Positions 37,537 through 45,990 of a DNA stretch of 64,000 bases are shown piece after piece. The translations under genes were made by a program, and so were the position numbers. The first letter of the stretch is position 1. Each line of letters opens with the position of its first letter. The notes beneath the pieces were generated by a model, which was not told the DNA's origin, ran no database searches, and was given only the letters and a program-made list of their open reading frames with translations. The stretch covers positions 42,049 through 106,048 of the forward strand of contig NZ_AKJT01000070.1 in assembly GCF_000282195.1 (NCBI RefSeq), in the 5' to 3' direction. This stretch comes from Pseudomonas sp. GM18 (GTDB taxonomy: Bacteria > Pseudomonadota > Gammaproteobacteria > Pseudomonadales > Pseudomonadaceae).

Positions 37537-39283
37537 AACCGCGCCCTTCCACACCATCTTTGACCACCAGAATGTCTTCCATGATCAGATACTGCAGGTC
37601 GGAACCGAAGAACATGTTCAAGGCGTCGGTCGGCGAGCAGATCATCGGCTCGCCACGACGGTTGAGCGAGGTGTTCAGCGACACACCGTTACCGGTTAGC
37701 ACTTCCAGCGCCTTCATCATGTCGTAGTAGCGCGGGTTGTATTCGCGCTTGAGCACCTGGGCCCGGGACGTGCCGTCTTCATGGACGACTTCCGGCACGC
37801 GGGTTTTCCACTCTTCAGCCACTTCGAAGGTGAAGGTCATGAACGGTGCCGGGTGATCGATCTTGATCATTTGCGGCGCAACGGTGTCGAGCATCGACGG
37901 GCAGAAAGGCCTCCAGCGCTCGCGGAACTTGATCTGATGGTTGATACGGTCCGCCACGCCGGCCACGCTCGGGCAGCCAATGATCGAACGACCGCCCAAG
38001 GCACGCGGACCGAACTCCATGCGGCCCTGGAACCAGGCCACCGGGTTGCCATCGACCATGATTTTGGCGATCTGCTCCGGCATATTGTCGAGCTTGCGCC
38101 AGTTTGGCTTGTCGGCGTGACGGGCGCAGGCCGCGATCACGTCTTCGTTGCTGTAGGACGGGCCAAGGTAGACGTGTTCCATCTTCTCGACCGGTACACC
38201 ACGGGCGTGAGACACGTAAGCCGCCGCGCCCACCGCGGTGCCGGCATCGCCGGACGCAGGCTGAACGAACAGCTCTTTGATGTCGTTGCGGGCAATGATT
38301 TTCTGGTTCAGCTTGACGTTCAACGCACAGCCACCGGCGAAGGCCAGCTTGCCGGTTTCCTTGAGCACATCGCCCAGGTAATGGTCGATCATCTGCAACG
38401 CCAGTTTCTCGAACAGCGCTTGCATGCTTGCGGCGTAGTGAATGTACGGCTCGTCGGCGATGTCGCCTTCGCGCTTGGGGCCCAGCCACTCGATCAGCTT
38501 CGGCGAGAAGTAGAACCCCTTGCCCTTCTCTTTATAACGACGCAGGCCGATGACGTTGGCGTAGTCGGTGTTGATCACCAGCTCACCGTTTTCGAACGAG
38601 GCCAGACGGGAGAAATCGTATTTACTGGCGTCGCCGTACGGCGCCATGCCCATGACCTTGAACTCACCGTCGAGCATCTCGAAGCCGAGGAACTCGGTGA
38701 TCGCGCCATACAGGCCGCCGAGGGAGTCCGGATCGAAGAATTCCTTGATCTTGTGGATCTTGCCGTTTTCGCCATAACCGAAGAAAGTCGTGGCGTACTC
38801 ACCCTTGCCGTCGATCCCCAGGATCGCGGTTTTCTCTTTGAAACCGGAGCAGTGGTAGGCACTGGAGGCGTGAGCCAGGTGGTGCTCGACCGGCTCGATC
38901 TTGATCTTTTTCGGATCGAAGCCCAATTGCTCGAGGCACCAGACAATCTTGTTGCGATAGCGCTTGTAGCGACGGTTACCCATCAGGATCGCGTCGAGAG
39001 CGCGGTCCGGGGCGTACCAGTAGCGCTTGGCGTAGTGCCAGCGAGCCTTGCCGAACAGGCTGATCGGTGCGAACGGAATCGCCACCACATCAACGTCGGA
39101 TGGCTTGATGCCAGCCTGCTCGAGGCAGAATTTCGCCGATTCGTAAGGCATGCGGTTCTTTGCATGTTTATCGCGCACGAAACGCTCTTCTTCAGCCGCC
39201 GCGACCAGCTTGCCGTCGATGTACAAGGCTGCGGAAGGATCATGGCTAAGGGCGCCGGACAGGCCAAGAATCGTCAATGCCAC
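37529..39283 (-). CDS. Carbamoyltransferase (NodU/TobZ-type)
   Basis: A 584-residue carbamoyltransferase. N-terminal LGLSGALSHDPSAALYIDGK and AAEEERFVRDKHAKNRMP form the carbamoyladenylate-forming domain start; HHLAHASSAYHCSGF is the metal/iron-site motif; ALGGRSIIGCPS and EFGPRAL are near the C-terminal YrdC-like transfer domain. In P. aeruginosa the equivalent enzyme is thought to carbamoylate an inner-core heptose. It overlaps the start of the GT2 gene by eight bases. ATG at 39283. Confidence 0.9.
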   Translation of the reverse strand: MALTILGLSGALSHDPSAALYIDGKLVAAAEEERFVRDKHAKNRMPYESAKFCLEQAGIKPSDVDVVAIPFAPISLFGKARWHYAKRYWYAPDRALDAILMGNRRYKRYRNKIVWCLEQLGFDPKKIKIEPVEHHLAHASSAYHCSGFKEKTAILGIDGKGEYATTFFGYGENGKIHKIKEFFDPDSLGGLYGAITEFLGFEMLDGEFKVMGMAPYGDASKYDFSRLASFENGELVINTDYANVIGLRRYKEKGKGFYFSPKLIEWLGPKREGDIADEPYIHYAASMQALFEKLALQMIDHYLGDVLKETGKLAFAGGCALNVKLNQKIIARNDIKELFVQPASGDAGTAVGAAAYVSHARGVPVEKMEHVYLGPSYSNEDVIAACARHADKPNWRKLDNMPEQIAKIMVDGNPVAWFQGRMEFGPRALGGRSIIGCPSVAGVADRINHQIKFRERWRPFCPSMLDTVAPQMIKIDHPAPFMTFTFEVAEEWKTRVPEVVHEDGTSRAQVLKREYNPRYYDMMKALEVLTGNGVSLNTSLNRRGEPMICSPTDALNMFFGSDLQYLIMEDILVVKDGVEGRGFD

Positions 39284-39434
39284 AGGGGTCTAGCCTCTTT
39301 AGTCTGCATGCAGGCGCAACGCGCCTCAAAAATTAATGTGCCCTCGCAAGGGGCGAGAGACAGCTAAAGGGCGGGATTATAGCGTAAACATGGCGGGAAT
39401 GACCCTAATGCCAGTCAGTTTGGGTGCGCAAACT

Positions 39435-39520
39435 TGTGGAAGCGAGCCTGCTCGCGATGACGGCGGTATATTCAGCATCAATGTTGGCTGACCCGTCGCT
39501 ATCGCGAGCAGGCTCCACAC
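39435..39520. repeat. Inverted repeat of the GAGCCTGCTCGCGAT family
   Basis: GAGCCTGCTCGCGAT at 39444-39458 faces ATCGCGAGCAGGCTC at 39501-39515, with GTGGA/CCACA-type outer bases. The same pair occurs at 47201-47290. No gene is supported between the carbamoyltransferase start (39283) and the lipoprotein stop (39564) apart from this. Confidence 0.85.
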
Positions 39521-39563
39521 ACCGGGGGCCGCGGTGTCCAAGCCCTTGACTGGCGCCTTTTGC

Positions 39564-39899
39564 TCATCCTCGGCCCGGCCGCCAGTAGATCCTGATATTT
39601 CCGTCGGCAGCCTGCCGGTAAATCGTATAGGGCAAGAAAACCGTGTCGAATACACCTGAAAGGGTCAAATCCAGCAATACGAACGGCACCAGAATACCCG
39701 TGGGATCGGGCGGTGCGTGGAGGAGGCAAAAGTCGTGAGCCAGGCCGCTGTAGATGCGAGGAATGGACTGACAGTAGGTCTTTTGCTTTCTGAGGCCACG
39801 GGCGGCCTCTTCGTCATCCTGCAGCACAGTGACAGCGATCCCGCAGCCAGACAGCGCCAGTGTAAAAGAGCTCAACATCACAGCCATTTTTATCGTCAA
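39564..39899 (-). CDS. YceK/YidQ-family lipoprotein
   Basis: A small lipoprotein of about 111 residues. The signal peptide MTIKMAVMLSSFTLALSG ends before the lipobox cysteine, LSGC. The rest matches the YceK/YidQ family: RIYSGLAHDFCLL and LTLSGVFDTVFLPYTIYRQ. A TTG at 39899 is the best start because GGAGG lies seven bases upstream; an ATG at 39887 within the same signal peptide is the alternative. No function is known. Confidence 0.8.
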   Translation of the reverse strand: MTIKMAVMLSSFTLALSGCGIAVTVLQDDEEAARGLRKQKTYCQSIPRIYSGLAHDFCLLHAPPDPTGILVPFVLLDLTLSGVFDTVFLPYTIYRQAADGNIRIYWRPGRG

Positions 39900-40066
39900 A
39901 ATCTGCCCTCCGAGAACGTCAGGCAAACTAGCATCGTGGCTATTCAGGGCACAGTTCATGGACTCTGCAGATCATGTAGGACGATTCACAAGAACTTGTC
40001 CGCTTCTACCAGCAGGGAAATCGCCTGACAGTTCCGGCCTGCTCGCAATAGGACCGAAGGTCCGAT

Positions 40067-41518
40067 TCAGGCAGCGCCGGAGATATCTTTGGGCAGACGC
40101 TGATCAATCACTTGATACAGCGCGCTGCTCTCGGGCCAGTTGCGCATGAACCGCGCCCGATCCCGCGCATACGCTGGGGCAAAGCTGCTGAGCGAGCCAT
40201 GCTGACACATTGAATCCAGGTCGATCAGCGCCCAGCGATCCTGTTGCCAGAACAGGTTATGGCCCTTGAAATCGCCATGACTGATCCGCTCGCCAATCAG
40301 CTCGGCAAACAGGCAATCCAGAGCCTGCAACTCAGCCTCTGGCGCGTCCCCGCTCTCAACGTACGGCGCAAAGCGCTCGATGATGTCCGGCCCCGGCAAA
40401 TACTCGGTCACCAGGTACGCCCGGCTGCGCAGCCAGAGAAAGCGCTTCTCCAGCAACGCCAAGGGTTTGGGCGTGGCAATGCCGAGGAACGCCAGGCGAT
40501 TGCCTTCGCGCCATGAGTGCCAGGCGCGGCTTGGGCGCCAGAAACGCTTGAACCAGTGGGCAAAGCCTTTGATGTTGTAACGCTTGACTACCAACGTACG
40601 CCCGGCCACCTCGACCTTGCCGACGCTCGCCGCGCCGCCGGTCTTGTACAGATGCCCCTGATCGAGCAAGGTATCGGCCTGTGCCAGCACCGGCAGCATC
40701 GCGGCCTCTTCCTCACGGCGAATCGCCCGCAGGCCGAACGCACCGCTCTGGACGCTGAACAGCGTGCATTCGCGGCCGACCTTGATCAGAAAGTCCTTCA
40801 AACGCCAGCGACGGACTTTGTCGATCTGTTTTTGCAACGCCTCCATCGGCAACGCGTGTTCGCCGTTACTCAGCAGGTAATACACCAACAACTCTTCGGT
40901 GAAGGGTTCCAGCACTTTAGGCAATTGGGCGAAAAACACCCCGAGGTTTTCCAGGACTTTCTGTTGCGACAGCGGCTTGCCCGCCGTTTCGACGCAGATC
41001 CCGGCGCCATCGATCAAATACAACTGACCGCCATGGCGCAGCAGGTTGTCCAGGTGCAGGTCTTCCTGCCACAAGCCTTTGCCGTGCAGTTGGCCGATGG
41101 CGCCCAACGCCTCGGCCAGCACCGCGGATTGTTTATCCGCCAATGCGGGCAAGTGTTCGACCTGCTTCCAGGCATCCCCCAGGCTCTCGGCGCCCTCAAG
41201 GAAATCGAACAACAGCCAACCGCCCTCGCCGTCCTTGAGGCCATCGGCCAATAACAACGGCGTGGTCAACCCCTGAGCGGCAAGCAAACGCACGCCGTCC
41301 AGTTCACGTTGAAAATGTCGCGCCGCTTTGCCACCGACCAACAACTTGGCCAGCACCGGCCGGCCGCGCCAGACGCCAGCACCCACATAACGCTGCCCCG
41401 GCAACACCCGCAGCAGACTCAGCAGCTGCAAATCGGCAGGTCCCGCGGCATCGGCCAGTGGAATACTCAGCGGCAGGCTCGGGCTGCGGCCGGCGTTTTT
41501 CAGTTCGGACAAACGCAT
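40067..41518 (-). CDS. Tandem kinase-like protein (two InaA/LPS-kinase-type domains)
   Basis: A 483-residue cytoplasmic protein. Two catalytic-loop-like segments are present: GLWQEDLHLDNLLRHGGQLYLIDGAGI in the first half and RISHGDFKGHNLFWQQDRWALIDLDSM in the second half. The protein therefore looks like two fused kinase domains of the LPS heptose kinase type, both with an Asp and an Asn in place. Its ATG overlaps the stop of the upstream gene (TGATG) with AAGGAG ahead. It is the last of the core-kinase group; P. aeruginosa has an equivalent next to waaP. Substrate presumed to be core heptose. Confidence 0.83.
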   Translation of the reverse strand: MRLSELKNAGRSPSLPLSIPLADAAGPADLQLLSLLRVLPGQRYVGAGVWRGRPVLAKLLVGGKAARHFQRELDGVRLLAAQGLTTPLLLADGLKDGEGGWLLFDFLEGAESLGDAWKQVEHLPALADKQSAVLAEALGAIGQLHGKGLWQEDLHLDNLLRHGGQLYLIDGAGICVETAGKPLSQQKVLENLGVFFAQLPKVLEPFTEELLVYYLLSNGEHALPMEALQKQIDKVRRWRLKDFLIKVGRECTLFSVQSGAFGLRAIRREEEAAMLPVLAQADTLLDQGHLYKTGGAASVGKVEVAGRTLVVKRYNIKGFAHWFKRFWRPSRAWHSWREGNRLAFLGIATPKPLALLEKRFLWLRSRAYLVTEYLPGPDIIERFAPYVESGDAPEAELQALDCLFAELIGERISHGDFKGHNLFWQQDRWALIDLDSMCQHGSLSSFAPAYARDRARFMRNWPESSALYQVIDQRLPKDISGAA

Positions 41519-42270
41519 CAACGCGTCTCCTTGTCACTGCGCCGCGCACTCAGGCGCGATACCCAACGGTCCACCCGCGAACTGTTCAGCGGCCGATCCA
41601 GATAAACCGCCAACAATTCGCGCAGCTGGCTGTCGCTCCACTCTGGCGCCCGACGCAGCAACGGCTCCAGGTCCTTGATCCGGTCACGCTGGCCGAAAAA
41701 CAGCGGCCGGGTTTTTTCCAGGTCGATCAATTGCGCCTTATAGCCGTCGCCAGTGGCCTGAAGAAAAATGTGCTTGGGGTAGAAGCAACCGTGGACCTGG
41801 CGCCTGCCGTGCAGGCGTCGCGCCAGTTGCCCACAGGCCTTGAGAATGGCCGAGTGCTGTGTCGCGCTCAGCTCCGACCAGCGCTGCAACAGCGAATCCA
41901 GATCACCCCAACCGTCCAGCGCGTGAGTCAGCAGAATAGCCCGAACTTCGCCGTCGACCTTGCGCTCACCAAAAAAAGCCGCCTGCAGCGCCGGAATACC
42001 CAGTGTCCGATAACGACTGATGTTGCGAAATTCACGGGCAAAACTCGGCTCGCCAAAGGGCGAATGCCGGGAGCGCGTCAGGTAGTTGCTCTGACGCTTG
42101 AGGTAGTAGCCATGACCGTCCAGATCCAGCCGAAACACACTGCTCCAGCCACCCCGGCCGGTGTTGGGCTCGTCCACCGCATCGAGCTGTTTGGCCCAAA
42201 GTGCGTCGAAGGTGCCGAGATCATGACGCTCGAACAGCGCACGGTCTTCAGCAGCCAGAAAATCAGTCAT
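41518..42270 (-). CDS. InaA-family LPS kinase-like protein
   Basis: A 250-residue protein of the InaA/RfaP kinase group. Family marks are a nucleotide-binding region RLDLDGHGYYLKRQSNYLTR and the loop QVHGCFYPKHIFLQ followed by LIDLEKTRP. The usual catalytic aspartate position in the HRD-type loop (WaaP has HRDCY) reads HGC, as known for InaA itself, so activity is uncertain. It starts by overlapping the previous gene by four bases (ATGA) and its stop overlaps the next gene's start. Confidence 0.86.
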   Translation of the reverse strand: MTDFLAAEDRALFERHDLGTFDALWAKQLDAVDEPNTGRGGWSSVFRLDLDGHGYYLKRQSNYLTRSRHSPFGEPSFAREFRNISRYRTLGIPALQAAFFGERKVDGEVRAILLTHALDGWGDLDSLLQRWSELSATQHSAILKACGQLARRLHGRRQVHGCFYPKHIFLQATGDGYKAQLIDLEKTRPLFFGQRDRIKDLEPLLRRAPEWSDSQLRELLAVYLDRPLNSSRVDRWVSRLSARRSDKETR

Positions 42271-43001
42271 TCACGTCCCTCAAAAAATCTCACCACATGC
42301 CGAATACGTTTCTTGTCCGCGGCATTGAGCCGGGCGCATTGGCGGTATTGCAGGTAAAAGCGCAGGCGCTGGGTGGCCGACAGGTGATACTTGGCGACCT
42401 TGTCGAGGCAGGCCAGGTCTTTGGTGATACGGTATTTGAGCCAGAAGCCGCGCCAGAAATCGCCGTTGGGGCAATCGATCAGGAACAGCCGGGTCTCATC
42501 GTCGACCAACAGATTGCGCCACTTCAAATCGTTATGGGTAAAACGGTTGTCGTGCATGGTTCGGGTGTAACCGGCCAATTGGCGACTGACGGTGTCGACC
42601 CAGGCGCGGTCCGCCAGTTTCGGATCATGCCGGTTGGCCAGGGCCGACAAGTCTTCGGTATGCGGCAGTTCGCGGGTGATCATCGCCCCACGGGCGTATG
42701 CCACGCCGTGCCGCTCCAGCCCCCAGGCCACCACTTCGGCGGTGGGAATGCCCCACTTGGCGAAACGCTTGAGGTTCTGCCACTCGGCTTTCACCCGGGG
42801 CGTGCCCAGATAGCGGCGCAGGCCCTTGCCGGCACTGACGTAACGTTTGACGTAATAGTTGACACCGTTGCGCTGGACACGAATGACCTCGGACAGCGGA
42901 TCGCAGGTCAGTTGTTCGCCCGTGAGGGCAAACACCGCGTCAAGACTGCCGAAATCTTCTGCCAGATCGCTGTAGGCCGGTTCCAGTTTCCAACCCGACA
43001 T
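42267..43001 (-). CDS. LPS core kinase-like protein (InaA/WaaP group)
   Basis: A 244-residue protein with a canonical small-kinase loop: RFTHNDLKWRNLLV (catalytic Asp and Asn) and LFLIDCPNGDF (metal-binding Asp). The N-terminal VNYYVKRYVSAGKG holds the lysine expected for ATP binding. Likely phosphorylates a core heptose. It is coupled to waaP (TGATG overlap at 43001) and to the next gene by a four-base overlap. Confidence 0.88.
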   Translation of the reverse strand: MSGWKLEPAYSDLAEDFGSLDAVFALTGEQLTCDPLSEVIRVQRNGVNYYVKRYVSAGKGLRRYLGTPRVKAEWQNLKRFAKWGIPTAEVVAWGLERHGVAYARGAMITRELPHTEDLSALANRHDPKLADRAWVDTVSRQLAGYTRTMHDNRFTHNDLKWRNLLVDDETRLFLIDCPNGDFWRGFWLKYRITKDLACLDKVAKYHLSATQRLRFYLQYRQCARLNAADKKRIRHVVRFFEGRE

Positions 43002-43807
43002 CAGAGCGCATCCCCGTATCGCTGTTTACGCTCGTAAAGCTTGTTGGCCTTGCCTTCGAGCCACGCCAGCAACCCGGCTTCTTCAACCAGAATCTGGCGC
43101 AGAGGCTGTTGGAAGTACCCCTTGAGGAAACGCAGTTTGTCGCGACGGGTCAGGCCGATGTCCAGCGCCGAAAAATACAGCGCCGCCAGGTCCTTGTTGC
43201 GCCAGCGCTGGGTAATCGTCGGACGGGTCTGGGCGCGGTGAAGGTCGATCACCGACAACTTGAAATCCTCGCAGGTCACCGGTTTATCGGTGTGCAGCAG
43301 GAAGTGGCAGATGTAGCAGTCGCGATGGTTGACCCCGGCGCGGTGCATCATGCCGGTCATGCGCGCGACTTCGGCGATCAGGGCGCGCTTGAGCTTTGGC
43401 TCCGGCGGGTGCTTGACCCAGTCGATGCTGAAATCTTCAAGGCTGACGGTGGGCGCCAACTCTTCGGTGACGATGAACGAATGCTGGTCCGCCGGGTTGC
43501 TACCCTTTTCGCCATAGGCGACGGCAGTCATGGTTGGCACACCAACTTCTTGCAGACGCTGAATGGCCTGCCACTCCTGGCCCGCGCCAAGCACCGGCAG
43601 CTTGGCGGTCAGCAGGTTCTTGAAAATCTCGCCCCAGCCGATGCCCCGGTGGATCTTCACGAAGAACCCGTGGCCGTCCACTTCAGTTCGCAGTGTACGG
43701 CGCGCTTCGAGCTCGCGGTACACCTCGCCCTTGAGGCCCTCGACTTCGGCGAACGGGTCGCGTCCGGCCCAGAGGCTCTTGAACGGTTCAGCCAGCATCA
43801 ACTTCAT
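43001..43807 (-). CDS. waaP: LPS core heptose(I) kinase
   Basis: Phosphorylates inner-core heptose I. The 268-residue protein has VDGHGFFVKIHRGIGWGEI (ATP-binding lysine region), the catalytic loop AGVNHRDCYICHFLL and SVIDLHRAQTRP with the metal-binding Asp. In P. aeruginosa this gene is essential for outer-membrane integrity. It overlaps waaG by one base pattern (TAATG) and is in the middle of the translationally coupled core cluster. Confidence 0.96.
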   Translation of the reverse strand: MKLMLAEPFKSLWAGRDPFAEVEGLKGEVYRELEARRTLRTEVDGHGFFVKIHRGIGWGEIFKNLLTAKLPVLGAGQEWQAIQRLQEVGVPTMTAVAYGEKGSNPADQHSFIVTEELAPTVSLEDFSIDWVKHPPEPKLKRALIAEVARMTGMMHRAGVNHRDCYICHFLLHTDKPVTCEDFKLSVIDLHRAQTRPTITQRWRNKDLAALYFSALDIGLTRRDKLRFLKGYFQQPLRQILVEEAGLLAWLEGKANKLYERKQRYGDAL

Positions 43808-44928
43808 TAAGCGTGCTCCGCCAGAATCACATCGGCCGCGTGCTGCGGCATGCTGTAGAGGTCGGCCGTCTCGGCGAAGGCCAGACCGTTGCGGCTCCAG
43901 GCCGCCCGTGCATCAGTGTCGTTCAACATGCCCGTCAGGTACTGAGTCAGTTGCGCCTGATCGAAGGGTTCGTCCAGCACCAGACCCGCATCGGCCTCGG
44001 CGATGTAATGGGCGTAACCGCACACTGCACTCACCAGCACCGGCAATCCGGCCACCAGGGCCTCAAGCAATACCGTCCCGGTATTTTCGTTGTACGCCGG
44101 GTGGATCAGCAGATCGGCACCGAGCAGAAAACGCGGGATATCGCTGCGGCCCTTGAGGAACTGCACGTTATCACCGAGCCCCAGAGTGGCACTCTGCAGT
44201 TGGAATACTTTGGGGTCGTCCTGGCCAATTACAAACAGCCGGGTGCGTTTTTTCAGCTCGGCGGGCAGCGCGGCCAGTGCCTTGAGGCTGCGGTCCACGC
44301 CTTTGGTCTTGAACCCGGAACCGATCTGCACCAGCAGCAGCTCATCGTCCTTCAGGTTGAATTCGGCGCGGAACCCGGCGCGAATTTCATCCGCGTTCGC
44401 GGGGCGACGTCGGTCCTGGGCGATGCCCGGTGGCAGCAAATGGAAGCGCGCCAGCGGCGTGTCGTAATGCTTGATGAACAGCGGCTGCTGGACTTCGGAA
44501 ATCATCAGCACGTCGGTCTTGGCATCCTTGGCGAACACCGCGCGTTCGTACTCGGCGAAGTGCCGGTAGCGGCCCCAGCGACGGTACAGCGAGTTGCGCA
44601 GGTTTTGCGCCTTGTCTTCGAAGCAGCCGTCGGCGGCGTAGTAAACGTCCAGGCCCGGCATTTTGTTGAAACCGATCAGACGGTCCACCGGACGCTTGGC
44701 CAGATCGGCCTCCATCCATTCGGTGAGCTTCTCGTTGCGCCGATGATTGAAGAACGCCTTGACCGGCGCCACCAATACTTCGAAACCCGGCGGGATGTCG
44801 CCTTCCCAGATCAACGTGTAGACACGAATTTGATGGCCACGCTGCTGACATTCAAGGGCGATGCGCATGAAGTCGCGCTGCAAACCGCCAAAGGGAAAGT
44901 ACTTGTACAGGACAAATGCCAATTGCAT
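43807..44928 (-). CDS. waaG: LPS core glucosyltransferase
   Basis: GT4 enzyme that adds the first outer-core hexose to heptose II (or a galactosamine in P. aeruginosa). The 373-residue protein begins MQLAFVLYKYFPFGGLQRDF and has the retaining-enzyme site HPAYNENTGTVLLEALVAGLPVLVS (E-x7-E) near residue 290. It overlaps waaC's stop with TGATG at 44928, so translation is coupled. Confidence 0.96.
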   Translation of the reverse strand: MQLAFVLYKYFPFGGLQRDFMRIALECQQRGHQIRVYTLIWEGDIPPGFEVLVAPVKAFFNHRRNEKLTEWMEADLAKRPVDRLIGFNKMPGLDVYYAADGCFEDKAQNLRNSLYRRWGRYRHFAEYERAVFAKDAKTDVLMISEVQQPLFIKHYDTPLARFHLLPPGIAQDRRRPANADEIRAGFRAEFNLKDDELLLVQIGSGFKTKGVDRSLKALAALPAELKKRTRLFVIGQDDPKVFQLQSATLGLGDNVQFLKGRSDIPRFLLGADLLIHPAYNENTGTVLLEALVAGLPVLVSAVCGYAHYIAEADAGLVLDEPFDQAQLTQYLTGMLNDTDARAAWSRNGLAFAETADLYSMPQHAADVILAEHA

Positions 44929-45989
44929 CAGCGCAGCTCCTCAGCCAGTAACAACGTGCTCAGTCGGCTCGCGACACGCTCGGGATTCAGACGCGTGAAG
45001 CACAGGGGCCACTCGCGTTTCAGGTCGAACCGACGGGCATCGTCGGCCGTCGGTTGATAGGTGCATTTCTTTTGCAGACACGGTGCGCAAGGGAAATCGC
45101 TGGCCATGTGAATCTGCGATTTGCCGTACGCGCCGGTCAGGCCCGGATTGGTCGGGCCGAACAGCGACAGGGTCGGCACGTCCAGTGCCGCAGCCAGGTG
45201 GCCGAGGCCAGTGTCCACCGCCACGCAGGCTTGTGCCCCGGCCAGGACTTTGCCGACACCCGCCAGGTTGAGCCTGGGCAGCACTTCGACGTGTTTCATG
45301 TCTTTGGCGATGCGCTCGGCGCGAGCCTTTTCGACCGGGTTGCCCCACGGCAGCTTCACCGCCACGCCGAGATACCCCACCCGCTCGGCCAGCTCGCGCC
45401 AATAGGCTTCGGGCCAGTGCTTGGTGTCCCAGGTGGTGCCGTGGAGAAACACCACGTACGGATTCTTGCGCGGCAATTCCACCAACCGCTCGACGTTCAG
45501 ACCGTAGTCGCCCAGGCCTTTAGGCAGGTCGTAACCCAGGGCCACCGCGAACAGCTGACGCACTCGTTCAACCGCGTGCTGCCCACGGGCCACGGCCAGA
45601 CGTCGGGAATAGAAGCGCGCGGCGATCGGTTCGCGGGCCGAATTTTTGTCCAGCCCGGCCACCGGCGCTTTGGCATAGCGAGTCAGCAACGCGCTTTTCA
45701 GCAAGCCCTGAGCATCGATCACCAAGTCATATTTGGTTGCGCGAACGCTTTGCTTGAAGCGCTTCCACTCGCCACTCTTGATGGTCTGCCAGATGTTTTT
45801 GCGCCAGCGACGGATCGCCACCGGAATCACCTTGCCCACAGCCGGGTGCCAGGTCGGAATCTCGGCGAAACCCTCTTCCACCACCCAGTCGAACTTGATG
45901 CCGGGGATCGCCCGCGCCGCATCGGTCAACGCTGGCAACGCGTGAATCACGTCGCCCAGCGAAGAAGTCTTGATCAACAGTACCCGCAA
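44928..45989 (-). CDS. waaC: LPS heptosyltransferase I
   Basis: Transfers the first heptose from ADP-heptose to Kdo-lipid A. The 353-residue GT9 protein has MRVLLIKTSSLGDVIHALPA at the N terminus and the donor-binding segment VAVDTGLGHLAAALDVPTLSLFG in the C-terminal half. It uses a TTG start one base after the waaF stop (TAG-T-TTG). C-terminal cysteines (FPCAPCLQKKC) are usual in this family. Confidence 0.97.
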   Translation of the reverse strand: MRVLLIKTSSLGDVIHALPALTDAARAIPGIKFDWVVEEGFAEIPTWHPAVGKVIPVAIRRWRKNIWQTIKSGEWKRFKQSVRATKYDLVIDAQGLLKSALLTRYAKAPVAGLDKNSAREPIAARFYSRRLAVARGQHAVERVRQLFAVALGYDLPKGLGDYGLNVERLVELPRKNPYVVFLHGTTWDTKHWPEAYWRELAERVGYLGVAVKLPWGNPVEKARAERIAKDMKHVEVLPRLNLAGVGKVLAGAQACVAVDTGLGHLAAALDVPTLSLFGPTNPGLTGAYGKSQIHMASDFPCAPCLQKKCTYQPTADDARRFDLKREWPLCFTRLNPERVASRLSTLLLAEELR

Positions 45990-45990
45990 A

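Noticed and set aside
37536..37557. ATG at 37557 as start of the GT2 gene
   Set aside because: It would overlap the carbamoyltransferase by 29 bases and adds seven non-conserved-looking residues, whereas the TTG at 37536 has GGAAGGG upstream; not fully excluded.
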